Source: Martinezella tropici
GTDB taxonomy: Bacteria; Pseudomonadota; Alphaproteobacteria; Rhizobiales; Rhizobiaceae
DNA: 64,000 bases
Reading direction: 5' to 3'
NCBI GenBank assembly: GCA_000799755.1
Contig: JUHI01000003.1
Coordinates: 186,001-250,000 of the forward strand
In this document: positions 19,501-30,664 of the stretch, piece by piece
How the letters are laid out: each line of letters begins with the position of its first letter
Position numbering within the stretch: position 1 is the first letter of the stretch
The notes under the pieces: model-generated
Databases searched by the model: none
The model's input: the letters and a program-made list of their open reading frames with translations, nothing else
Told to the model about the DNA's origin: nothing
Program-made: the position numbers and the translations under genes

Positions 19501-21519
19501 ATGATGGACGAGCTATGGCAGCGTTGGCAGGCAGATTGGCGATGGATGGAGGAGATTGCGCGCAGGCGCGGCTGGAATCTTACGCCACTATCCATAAGTC
19601 CGCCCGCAAGCGAAGGTGCGCTACGCCGCATCGAGGATGCCATCGGCATGGCCATGCCCATGCAGTTGCGCCAGGTGCTGGCGCAATATTCCGCCAACGT
19701 CGAGTTTGAATGGCACATTCCTTCGCACCTCCATCCGATGGAGCAACGCCAGTTTCCGACATCAAGCCTTAATCGCGGCGCGATCTGGGACATCGATCAG
19801 ATCGAAAGCCGCGCGATCCCCAACTTCCTCGGTTGGAAACGCGATCTGGCGACCGTCGAAGAAGCCGAGGCGCCCAACACACCGGAAATGTGGGAACGAC
19901 AATTTCCGTTCTATGAGCTTATCAACGGCGACATGCTGACGATCGACATGCGCGCGGCGGACGGCCCGCATCCGGTGCGCTACTTCAGCCACGAGCTGGC
20001 AGTGCTGCACGGACAGGCCCTCGCACCGGATTTCTTCACCTTCATCACCGAAATGGCAAAACTCGGACAGGCCGGCACCGAATGGGCTTCCTGGGCTCGC
20101 TTCGGCACCTGGGATGAGGACCGCTGTTACCTGAGCGCCGACAGTGCTGGCGGGCGCGAATGGCGGCAGTGGCTGGAAAGCGACCCTGCCGCCGTAACCA
20201 GCGATGAACCGCCACCCGTGATCTTGGGAGAGACCGATTCCGAGCGGACACTTCTGGAAGCTGCCCAAAGCGGCGACACGGCAGCTGCACTCGCTGCGAT
20301 GACGGCTGGGGCTCGGCCGGATGTGGTCTGGAATCCCAATTGGCCGCTCGAGTACCCCTCCTACAATGACGAGTTCCCGACCGCGCTGACCTATGCCATC
20401 CGTCAGAACAACATTGTCCTGGCTGAACGGCTCGTCGCAATGGGTGCGGGTTTGAATACGCGCCGCCTTGCTGTCGCCGAAGCGATCTCGAACGGCTCGC
20501 TCTCTACGCTGGAGTGGCTCATCGCAAACGGCGGGCGCGTCAACGGCTGGGAAAGCGAGCGGTATTGGCCGCTGCACCTCCTCATTACCCGACGCAGCAG
20601 ATTTGTTGCAGCATCGCGTGAGCAACTGGAAAAAAGACTGCGTGAGGAAAATAAGGGATTTTGGGACGGTGAAGGAATGGATTCCGAGATCCGCGCAATT
20701 CTCGCCGAACAGACGGAAAAGACAATCGCAAGCGATCTTGCTGCCTATATCAGCCGGGAAGATTATCTGGCCATGCTGGAGAAGCTTCTTCACGCAGGCG
20801 CCGACCCGGACGCACGCTGGGATAACGGCACGACGATGTTGATGTGGGCCGATCCCGATGTAGCGCGTATCCTCATCCGTCACGGCGCAGATCCGAATGC
20901 ACGAACACCGGGCGGTCAGACACCCCTCCATTATACAAGTTCGGCCGATACCGCCCGGGTGCTCGTGGACGCCGGAGCAGATATCGACGCCTTGGCCTCG
21001 CCCGACGGACGCAAAAGCGAAACCGACCCAGTCTACACTCCGCTTCAATCATCCCTGATGCTTGGCGACCTGCGAGGCATCAAACTCCCCCGAACGCTGC
21101 TGGAACTGGGAGCCGATCCGGCCAAACGGGATGGTGAGGGCTTTCCAACGCTCGCCTACGCAACAAGCGTCTCGTCCTTCAAGCTGATGGAACCTTATGG
21201 CCTTGATCCATTGGAGCGTATGCCGGACGGCGGCACGCTGTTGCATAGGCTATATAGACAACGAGGTGCCATCCGCGCCGGTTTCCCTAATGAAGTCGCC
21301 ATACTGGATCTTTTGCTATCACAGGGCATCGACATCAATGCAGTCGACAATACCGGACAGACCGTTCTGCATGTTGCGGCGCCCGACGCGATAGACGCCG
21401 CTTCCATCGAGCTCCTGTTGGTAAGGGGATCGGACAGCTCCATCCGCGATCACGCGGGCAAACTCGCCATCGACCGGGTTCCCCGCTCGAAAAAGGATCT
21501 CCGCGCGGCATTGAAATAG
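19501..21519 (+). CDS. SUKH (SMI1/KNR4-like) domain plus ankyrin-repeat protein
   Basis: A 672-residue protein. Residues about 35-220 resemble the SMI1/KNR4 SUKH fold: ALRRIEDAIG, a WDIDQIES segment, and GDMLTIDM followed by PVRYFSHE. From about residue 255 to the end there are several ankyrin repeats, e.g. LLEAAQSGDTAAALAAM, LIRHGADPNARTPGGQTPLH and VDNTGQTVLHVAAPDA. No signal peptide or membrane span is seen. The start at 19501 follows GGAGG by 5 bases; an upstream in-frame TTG is less likely. Both domains occur in immunity proteins of polymorphic toxin systems, but no toxin gene is adjacent. Function unknown. Confidence 0.85.
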   Translation: MMDELWQRWQADWRWMEEIARRRGWNLTPLSISPPASEGALRRIEDAIGMAMPMQLRQVLAQYSANVEFEWHIPSHLHPMEQRQFPTSSLNRGAIWDIDQIESRAIPNFLGWKRDLATVEEAEAPNTPEMWERQFPFYELINGDMLTIDMRAADGPHPVRYFSHELAVLHGQALAPDFFTFITEMAKLGQAGTEWASWARFGTWDEDRCYLSADSAGGREWRQWLESDPAAVTSDEPPPVILGETDSERTLLEAAQSGDTAAALAAMTAGARPDVVWNPNWPLEYPSYNDEFPTALTYAIRQNNIVLAERLVAMGAGLNTRRLAVAEAISNGSLSTLEWLIANGGRVNGWESERYWPLHLLITRRSRFVAASREQLEKRLREENKGFWDGEGMDSEIRAILAEQTEKTIASDLAAYISREDYLAMLEKLLHAGADPDARWDNGTTMLMWADPDVARILIRHGADPNARTPGGQTPLHYTSSADTARVLVDAGADIDALASPDGRKSETDPVYTPLQSSLMLGDLRGIKLPRTLLELGADPAKRDGEGFPTLAYATSVSSFKLMEPYGLDPLERMPDGGTLLHRLYRQRGAIRAGFPNEVAILDLLLSQGIDINAVDNTGQTVLHVAAPDAIDAASIELLLVRGSDSSIRDHAGKLAIDRVPRSKKDLRAALK

Positions 21520-21554
21520 CTTCGCTGACGATCGACATCAGAGGCTATCAAACC

Positions 21555-21583
21555 GATTGCCCCGGCTTTTGTGCGGGGCAATC
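21555..21583. terminator. Bidirectional terminator-like hairpin
   Basis: GATTGCCCCG and CGGGGCAATC form a perfect 10-bp stem with a 9-base loop, between the converging ankyrin and Tim44-like genes. Long U-tracts are absent on both sides. Confidence 0.6.
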
Positions 21584-21607
21584 TCATCAGCAAATATCAG
21601 TTCAGGC

Positions 21608-22606
21608 TTAATGCTCGCCCGTACCCTGGATCGCGGAAAGCGTCCAGTCTGTGCCGGGCTTGCGCACGAAGGTCCAGAGCTCCGTCGTTTCCGAAGGATT
21701 GCGATCATCGCCGTCGACGAGTTTTCCGGTCGCACGGTCGACCATCGCGTCGATGCTCGAGTAGCGCATGGCAAGCGTCGCATATTCGGCATTGTCCTCG
21801 CGCCAGGCTTCGGCGATATCGCCCTGCAGCAGGCGGACGTCCGAGACGCTGTTGCGGACGCCGTTCGTGGCATTCTCGCCCAGTTCCTCGGCAAGATAGG
21901 ACATGGCTTCCGGCGTCGTCAGATGACGCAGCGTCGCATAATCTTCCTTCCCGTAAGCCGACTGGATTTCGGTGAGAAGATGCTCGAAGCGATCGAGATC
22001 GGCCTGTTGCAGTCCGATCTCGTCATTGGCCTCGCGTGCTTTCGGCGCGGCTGCCGCTCCACCGCCAATGGACGGGATGGAGAAGGATGGGCGCGGCGAT
22101 GCATTCGCGTTGTTCATCGGATTCATGGCGTAGGGTGACGCCGAGCCCGGGCCGGCATATTGCGTACGCTGGCGGTTTGCGAAAAAGCGCATGGCAAAAC
22201 TGATCAGCAGCACGATCAGGCCGATCTGCAGCAACATACCAAGGAAGCCGATGCCGCCACCGAACCCGTGGCCGAGCATCATGCCGAGCAGGCCGCCGGC
22301 GATCAAACCGCCGATCATCGACCCACCAAAGCCGCCAAAGAGACCCGGGCGCTGCGGCGCGCCGACCGGCGGCTGGGTCGCTGTTTGCTGCTGCGGCCGC
22401 TGCGTCATCGTCCGATCGACCGGAGCTGCCTGTGTGGGCGCGGTCCTCGTAACGGCCGGGGTATCGAAAGTGCGCGTCCCGCGACTTCCGAACCCGCTTG
22501 ACCCTGCCCGACGCGCATCGGCAGCATCAAAGGTCGCTAAAGATGAAGCGGCGGCAAGGACGACGATGGCTGCGATCTTGGCAAAACGCGGTACTGCACT
22601 CAGCAT
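21608..22606 (-). CDS. Tim44-like domain membrane protein
   Basis: A 332-residue protein. It has an N-terminal hydrophobic signal or anchor (AAIVVLAAASSLATF), a proline/threonine/glutamine-rich linker, and two glycine-rich hydrophobic stretches near FGGSMIGGLIAGGLLGMM and IGFLGMLLQIGLIVLLIS. The C-terminal Tim44-like domain includes YATLRHLTTPEAMSYLAEEL and ends with a tryptophan-containing FVRKPGTDWTLSAI. Bacterial members are membrane-associated and poorly characterised. The start at MLSAVPRF is preferred because AGGAG precedes it by 6 bases; an ATG five codons upstream overlaps that site. Confidence 0.83.
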   Translation of the reverse strand: MLSAVPRFAKIAAIVVLAAASSLATFDAADARRAGSSGFGSRGTRTFDTPAVTRTAPTQAAPVDRTMTQRPQQQTATQPPVGAPQRPGLFGGFGGSMIGGLIAGGLLGMMLGHGFGGGIGFLGMLLQIGLIVLLISFAMRFFANRQRTQYAGPGSASPYAMNPMNNANASPRPSFSIPSIGGGAAAAPKAREANDEIGLQQADLDRFEHLLTEIQSAYGKEDYATLRHLTTPEAMSYLAEELGENATNGVRNSVSDVRLLQGDIAEAWREDNAEYATLAMRYSSIDAMVDRATGKLVDGDDRNPSETTELWTFVRKPGTDWTLSAIQGTGEH

Positions 22607-22796
22607 TGGCTCTCCTGTCATTGGGCAGAAAAATCGTTTCCGCCGCTATATGGGGACGCCAGGTTGCGATTGTAAGTTGGCAACCCGTTAAATTTCAATC
22701 CTGGGCATGCCGACACCTCGGCCGAGCGACCTGATCCTTGCTTGCACTAACCGCAAGCCTCCTAAAATTCCGGCCTTTCCGGCCGATCAGAGCACT

Positions 22797-23018
22797 CTAG
22801 CGCTCATCGAGCTTTTTAAGCAGGCCGTCGTAAACCTCCATCAATGCATTGGTAATTGCCTGCCCAAGCGCATTGCCGGCGGCGCGGACATCGTCGTCCG
22901 TGCCATCACGCGCAGCCCTCGCAAGCTCGAAGCCCTGCTCGCCGATGATCTGCTTTGCGACCTCTATGGCCCAGAGACCAAAGTCGCCACGATTGTCTAT
23001 TCTGATCTCGTCTTCCAT
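22797..23018 (-). CDS. Conserved-looking small protein of unknown function (73 aa)
   Basis: Starts MEDEIRIDNRGDFGLWAIEVA and is a soluble, charged, mostly helical protein, with pI near neutral judged by eye. Codon usage is like its neighbours, and a purine-rich AAGGTGGGA stretch precedes the start. I do not recognise a family. It stands alone between the Tim44-like gene and the HU gene. Confidence 0.6.
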   Translation of the reverse strand: MEDEIRIDNRGDFGLWAIEVAKQIIGEQGFELARAARDGTDDDVRAAGNALGQAITNALMEVYDGLLKKLDER

Positions 23019-23371
23019 GGCCTATTCCCACCTTTCGTCATGACCAGGCACTATACGCCCCGACCGCGAATGGCCAGTCTTGATTGCACAGGCCCAGATA
23101 TCCGACCCGTCCGAAAGGCACGGCTGGGGCCTGAATATCAGCTCTCGCGGCAGATTCGGGCGGCGCAGCAGGAGGCGCGACCGGCGTCCTAATGCCGTGC
23201 TGCACGGCGACCGGCCCTCCGGATTCACCGACAAAAGTTGGGGGAAATGGCTCCAATACGTCGGAACCTGTGGAAATACAGGCATTCTGGGCCTTTCCGC
23301 ACAGAACTCCAGGTGACAATGGACATCGGCAATGGAAATGATTCCGGTGTCATCAATGCGGGGGAAGCCTC
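23019..23371. other. Intergenic region upstream of the HU gene
   Basis: 353 bp with no supported gene. A small inverted repeat, CCTGT and ACAGG around 6 bases, lies at 23267-23282. The region must hold promoters for the HU gene (plus) and the 73-residue gene (minus), but I could not define either one. Confidence 0.5.
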
Positions 23372-23650
23372 ATGACCACTACCAATGAAATCGCAGACAA
23401 GATTGCTGCCGACCACAAGCTTACCAAAGTCCAGAGCAAGGCGATTGTCGAAGCCGTCTTTGCAGCCATAACCGAAGCTGCAACATCCGGCGCAGAAACT
23501 TCGATCCCGGGCTTTGGCAAGTTCAAAGTCAAGGACACGCCGGCACGCGAAGCGCGCAATCCGGGAACGGGCGCAACCATTAAGGTCGCTGCCTCGAAGA
23601 AGCTCTCCTTCACGCCGGCCAAGGCGCTGAAGGATGCGCTCAACAAATAA
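23372..23650 (+). CDS. HU-family DNA-binding protein
   Basis: A 92-residue nucleoid protein of the HU/IHF family. The dimerising helices lie at the N-terminus (NEIADKIAADHKLTKVQSK). IPGFGKFKVKDTPAREARNPGTG is the HU signature and arm base (shown in part), followed by the lysine-rich end FTPAKALKDALNK. It is slightly divergent at the N-terminus compared with canonical HupB, so it is probably one of several HU paralogues. It binds DNA non-specifically as a dimer. Confidence 0.93.
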   Translation: MTTTNEIADKIAADHKLTKVQSKAIVEAVFAAITEAATSGAETSIPGFGKFKVKDTPAREARNPGTGATIKVAASKKLSFTPAKALKDALNK

Positions 23651-23684
23651 TCCCGCTTTAGGCCGGTAAGGTCTGACGGTTCAG

Positions 23685-23713
23685 TGGCCGGCTCTATCCG
23701 CTAGGGCCGGCCA
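23685..23713 (+). terminator. Terminator-like hairpin after the HU gene
   Basis: TGGCCGGC and GCCGGCCA form an 8-bp perfect stem with a 13-base loop, 34 bp after the HU stop and followed by TTTGCATCTT. Confidence 0.55.
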
Positions 23714-23789
23714 TTTGCATCTTCGAATAAAGGCTGGCAGCGCCACTCGAGCGCAAACGGCAGCAGCGACGCGAGCGGCTTGGCAAACA

Positions 23790-24632
23790 TCACGTCGAAA
23801 GCTGCACCCGGCGCGTCTTCAGGTAGGTCTTCAGCGCCTCGGCCTCGTCCGTCTGGATGGCGGAAACACCTGCATCGATCAACCGGCCCCAGATCGCCGC
23901 GGGATTGTCCAGTGCGGCTGTATCCGTGAATCCAGCGCAGGATACGGAATCGAGCGTATTGACCCATAGTTTGATACCAGCCTTGTCGAACAGCGCTCTG
24001 CGCGCCGCAAGCTGATCCAGACTGTCGAAGTAGATTTCGCACAGAAGCGGGTTGAGCTCGGACAGAAGATCGAGCTGGCGCTCGGCATCAGGAGACCCCA
24101 GGCGTGTCTTTGCCATGAACAGAACCATCTCCGGCGATATGTTGTCGCGGACCCATGCAAGATCGTCCTGAGTTTTCAGGTCGCCCCAGAAATCGACTTC
24201 CCGATCAACACCCATGGCGCGGGCGCATGCGATCACGCCTGGAATCACGTCTCTGCGCTTGACGTCGAGATGCAGGAAAATGCGTCCGCGCGTGAGGTCG
24301 AAGACATCCTTCAGGCTTGGCAGCCTCTCTCCGGTCATCCGGTTCGTCTCTCCGCCGTCACGATCGCGCAGATGCAGGCTCGACAGCTGGTGGAGCGTCA
24401 ACCCTTCTGCCTCCTGGGCAAGGTCCGCCGTCCGCGCCAGCGTATCGTCATGCAGGAGAAAGAACTCGCCGTCGCTGCTGCGTCGCACGTCGATCTCGAC
24501 TGCATCGTAACCGGCTGAAATTGCCCGCTCGATCGCCAGCAAGCTGTTTTCCGGTGCAGCGCGCCAGACACCGCGATGAACAACGATCGCGCAGTCGCGC
24601 AAGGGATCGGCGATGTAGTCGGCATAGTCCAT
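23790..24632 (-). CDS. Glycerophosphodiester phosphodiesterase
   Basis: A 280-residue GDPD-family TIM-barrel enzyme that hydrolyses glycerophosphodiesters to glycerol-3-phosphate and an alcohol. Catalytic and metal residues are visible: H19-R20-G21, the P27-E28-N29-S30 motif, E46 and D48 in AVEIDVRRS, and H61 in LLHDD. There is no signal peptide, so a cytoplasmic UgpQ-like enzyme is likely. It is monocistronic, convergent with the HU gene, and downstream of nrdF on the same strand with a 196-bp gap. Confidence 0.9.
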   Translation of the reverse strand: MDYADYIADPLRDCAIVVHRGVWRAAPENSLLAIERAISAGYDAVEIDVRRSSDGEFFLLHDDTLARTADLAQEAEGLTLHQLSSLHLRDRDGGETNRMTGERLPSLKDVFDLTRGRIFLHLDVKRRDVIPGVIACARAMGVDREVDFWGDLKTQDDLAWVRDNISPEMVLFMAKTRLGSPDAERQLDLLSELNPLLCEIYFDSLDQLAARRALFDKAGIKLWVNTLDSVSCAGFTDTAALDNPAAIWGRLIDAGVSAIQTDEAEALKTYLKTRRVQLST

Positions 24633-24828
24633 GATACGTCCTCACCTCACGGAGATGCGCGCGAATCGTCCGGGGGCCGAACGTCCTTAGCGAGGCGTAT
24701 CATGAGATTTTGACGAATCTGCAAAGCGCAAAACAACTATTGCGAGCTGCGCTTCGCGACAACGATCGCAGCCGAATGACTGCGATCGGAAATGATAGAG
24801 GCTTATCCAAGTTACGGGAGACGCAATC

Positions 24829-27970
<3,142 letters not shown>

Positions 27971-27983
<13 letters not shown>

Positions 27984-28366
27984 AATCGTTCCAATCCGTG
28001 TCTGACATTGGCGACATCCTCATCCGTGCCCAGAAGTTCGAACCGATAGAGATACGGCACCTGGCATTTTGTGGAGATAATGTCGCCGGCGATCCCGTAG
28101 GTCGCGCCGAAGTTGCTGTTGCCCGCGGCGATCACCCCGCGGATGTTCGAACGGTTTCCCGCATCATTGAGGAAGCGGATCACCTGCTTGGGCACGGCCC
28201 CCTTTCCTCCTTCGCCGCAATAGGTCGGGACGATGAGGACATAGGGCGAGGTCGCACGAAACTCGTCTCCCGCAGCAAGCGGAATACGGGCGGCCGGCAA
28301 TGCAAGCTTTGCAACAAAGCGATGGGTGTTTTCCGATCGGCTTGAGAAATAGACGATCTCGCCCAT
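27971..28366 (-). CDS. nrdI: NrdI flavodoxin-like activator of class Ib RNR
   Basis: A 131-residue flavodoxin-like protein. The N-terminal FMN loop is [14 protein letters not shown], and [18 protein letters not shown] and [11 protein letters not shown] are NrdI hallmarks. It delivers the oxidant needed to build the manganese cofactor in NrdF. GAGGAG, 8 bases before the start, overlaps the nrdH stop, consistent with coupling. Confidence 0.95.
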
Positions 28367-28377
28367 CGCACAGCTCC

Positions 28378-28599
28378 TCAGGCGAGCGCGCTGATCATGT
28401 CAGGACGGAAACCAGCCCAATGCAGTTCGCCGGCGACAACAACCGGGACCTGACGATAGCCGAGACCCTGCACCAGCTCATAGGCCGCCGAATCGGCAGA
28501 TACGTCGATTATGGTGTAGTCGATACCCTGGCGATCGAGGGCGCGGGTCGTGGCTGTGCATTGAACGCAGGCGGGCTTGCTGTAAACGGTGATGCTCAT
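28378..28599 (-). CDS. nrdH: Glutaredoxin-like NrdH redoxin
   Basis: A 73-residue thioredoxin-fold electron donor for NrdE with the C11-V-Q-C14 active site in [15 protein letters not shown] and the C-terminal [10 protein letters not shown] typical of NrdH. The start at MSITVYSKP is preferred over a 15-codon upstream extension because GAGGA precedes it and homologues begin here. It is the first gene of nrdHIEF. Confidence 0.96.
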   Translation of the reverse strand: MSITVYSKPACVQCTATTRALDRQGIDYTIIDVSADSAAYELVQGLGYRQVPVVVAGELHWAGFRPDMISALA

Positions 28600-28866
28600 T
28601 GGATATCCTCGTGTATGGTGTGGGCATGCAAATCGTTCGGGCACCGGATGATGCCCGTTGGTCGGGATGGAGATAGTGGCAAAAGCCTAGCCGGAGCCGG
28701 ACGCTTAAGCGGCCGTCATTCGCGTGGGCGACTATGGATACTCAAGAACATGCACTTCACCCCGAAATCATTCATACGGGGCACTTCGGGAAGCGACGAC
28801 GGCAATCATGCCGCGCAAACCATCGCTCGCCAACCGGACACCCCGCCCGTGGACGCTGTTATTCGA

Positions 28867-29026
28867 GGCAGGTCTCCTGGCTCGCGGGTCAAAACATTCG
28901 TCTCGCCTTCCCAAGGCACAGGGCCTCAGTGACTTTACCCAACGAATGCTCACCGCTCACAGTTGCGGGGGCAGCCCCGGCTTGACAAGCATCATATTTG
29001 CCGACCGGATTCCCATCTTAGCCTCC
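28867..29026 (-). ncRNA. Cobalamin (B12) riboswitch upstream of nrdHIEF
   Basis: Read on the minus strand, the region shows the conserved cobalamin aptamer parts in order: GATGGGAATCCGGT, the core GCCGGGGCTGCCCCCGCAA with CTGTGAGCGG, a GGGAAGGCGA element, and the terminal B12 box AGCCAGGAGACCTGCC at 28867-28882. Adenosylcobalamin binding normally turns the downstream gene off. Placed before a B12-independent reductase, it would shut nrdHIEF when cobalamin is available, presumably because a B12-dependent class II enzyme elsewhere takes over. The aptamer lies about 270 nt before nrdH. Confidence 0.93.
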
Positions 29027-29053
29027 AATTCTTGCGAATCAGCGGAACCTCGA

Positions 29054-29090
29054 ACACTATATATAGTATTCCAGGTTAAAATTACGTCAA
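29054..29090 (-). promoter_or_regulatory. nrd promoter with overlapping NrdR box
   Basis: ACACTATATATAGTAT at 29054-29069 matches the NrdR box consensus (acaCwAtATaTwGtgt) at 15 of 16 positions. On the minus strand a -35 TTGACG (29085-29090) is spaced 17 bp from a -10 ACTATA (29062-29067), so the repressor site covers the -10. Only one box is visible, whereas NrdR sites are often paired. Confidence 0.75.
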
Positions 29091-29198
29091 CTGCTTCGAC
29101 GGCCTACGACCGATTTCCATACTGATACACACAGATAATTTGGCTTGAAGCCTGCACGCAAGGGCTGGACAAGCGCCACGTTACTCTATTACGTTGCA

Positions 29199-29217
29199 TA
29201 TGTAATGTTATTACATA
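29199..29217 (+). promoter_or_regulatory. Zur-like palindrome before the aztD-like gene
   Basis: TATGTAAT GTT ATTACATA has two perfect 8-bp arms around 3 bases and ends 11 bp before the start codon, overlapping the promoter or initiation region. Its AT-rich TGTAAT/ATTACA form resembles Zur operators, and the downstream gene is a zinc-handling protein. Family-level inference. Confidence 0.6.
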
Positions 29218-29228
29218 AAGGATTCCGT

Positions 29229-30467
29229 ATGCCTCGCACAAGTTCTGGTACCTTCCTGGCGGCTTCATCACTTGCCTGCGCCTTGCTCTTTCCATTTCCG
29301 TCCATCGCCGACGACGAAAACGAGACGGAAAGCTGGCGGCTGTTCGTCGCCGATCATAGCCTGCCAATCGTCCGCACGATCGACGCGGCCAGCGGCAAGG
29401 AAATTGGCCGATTCGATCTCGAAGGCTATGCCGCGCTATCGCTTAGCCAGTCGGGCCGGACGGTCTTTGCGGTTCAAGGCGAAAAGAATGTGGTCAACGC
29501 AATTGCCACCGGCATATCCCTTTCCGATCATGGAGAGCACCGCGACATCGAACTTTCCGACCCGAAGCTACTTTCAGTATCGATCAAAGGCGAAAAGCCT
29601 GGCCACGTGGTGACGCACGGCAATGATGTCGCGATCTTCTTCGACCGTGAGGACAAATTCGACCTTCTCTCCGAAAGCGACCTTGTCACAGGCAAAGCCG
29701 ACATCCGCGCATTCAAGACGATGGCTGCCCACCACGGCGTTGCCGTTCCGATGGGCAATCATCTCCTTGTTTCGGCACCGAATGTCGAAGCACCCGTCAA
29801 GGAGGGCGAATTGCCGCCACGTCTGGGCCTGCGCGTCCTCGACCGAAAGGGTGAACAGGTCGGCGATATCAAGCCCTGCACAGGGCTCCACGGCGAAGCC
29901 ACATCTGCCCGGTTGGTTGCCTTTGGCTGCGAGGAAGGCGTTCTCATCGCGCATCCCGGCGGCACGGACGGCCCGAAAATCCAGATGCTCGCCTATGGTT
30001 CATCGCTCCCCAAGGGCAAGGTATCGACATTGCTCGGCGGCACATCCATCCAATTCTTCCTCGGTAATTATGGCGAACAGAATGTCGTGCTGATCGATCC
30101 CGACAACGCGGCCGAGCCCTACAAGCTTATCGAACTGCCGACGCGACGTGTCGACTTCGTACTCGACCCGGCAAAGCCGCAGCATGCCTACATTCTGACC
30201 GAGGACGGCAAACTACATCTTCTCGATGTCGTCAAAGGCGCGATCGTCCAGTCCCAGACCGTTACCGAACCTTACAGCAAGGACGGACATTGGCGCGACC
30301 CGCGACCGCGCCTTGCCGTGGCCGGCGGCCTCATCGCCATCACCGACCCTCGCCACGGTCTCGTGCGCATGGTCGACAACCAGTCCCTGAAGGAAGTCCG
30401 CAGCATCCCAGTCGAAGGGCAACCCTTCGCGATCGTTGCGGTCGGCGGATCGGGTGCCGTACACTAA
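29229..30467 (+). CDS. AztD-like periplasmic zinc metallochaperone
   Basis: A 412-residue secreted beta-propeller protein. A signal peptide spans about the first 27 residues (hydrophobic ASSLACALLFPFPSIA). Features recalled from AztD proteins follow: WRLFVADH near the mature start, a DHGEHRD histidine/aspartate patch, HHGVAVPMG, CTGLHGEATSARLVAFGCEEG and FLGNYGE. AztD passes zinc to the AztC binding protein of the AztABC importer. No aztABC genes are adjacent, so this copy is stand-alone. AAAGGA lies 6 bases before the chosen ATG. Confidence 0.82.
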   Translation: MPRTSSGTFLAASSLACALLFPFPSIADDENETESWRLFVADHSLPIVRTIDAASGKEIGRFDLEGYAALSLSQSGRTVFAVQGEKNVVNAIATGISLSDHGEHRDIELSDPKLLSVSIKGEKPGHVVTHGNDVAIFFDREDKFDLLSESDLVTGKADIRAFKTMAAHHGVAVPMGNHLLVSAPNVEAPVKEGELPPRLGLRVLDRKGEQVGDIKPCTGLHGEATSARLVAFGCEEGVLIAHPGGTDGPKIQMLAYGSSLPKGKVSTLLGGTSIQFFLGNYGEQNVVLIDPDNAAEPYKLIELPTRRVDFVLDPAKPQHAYILTEDGKLHLLDVVKGAIVQSQTVTEPYSKDGHWRDPRPRLAVAGGLIAITDPRHGLVRMVDNQSLKEVRSIPVEGQPFAIVAVGGSGAVH

Positions 30468-30591
30468 CAGATCAGGGATAGAGGACGGCGGTGGGAGGGG
30501 TAACGACACGCACAAGCCTTCGACCTCTCACAGCCGGCACGGTTCATATCTTGCGCGGCGTCATCAGTCGTCGGATTTGGTGAAAGAAAAC

Positions 30592-30615
30592 GGGGCCAGT
30601 TGCTCGGCTGGCCCC
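30592..30615 (-). terminator. Rho-independent terminator of the acyltransferase gene
   Basis: On the minus strand GGGGCCAG and CTGGCCCC form an 8-bp perfect stem with an 8-base loop, followed by GTTTTCTTT. It lies about 50 bp after the acyltransferase stop and may also stop read-through from the aztD-like gene. Confidence 0.8.
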
Positions 30616-30664
30616 CGAGCATTGATGATCGACCGAGAAGCAGACCGCCCGCCCGTCAACCACA

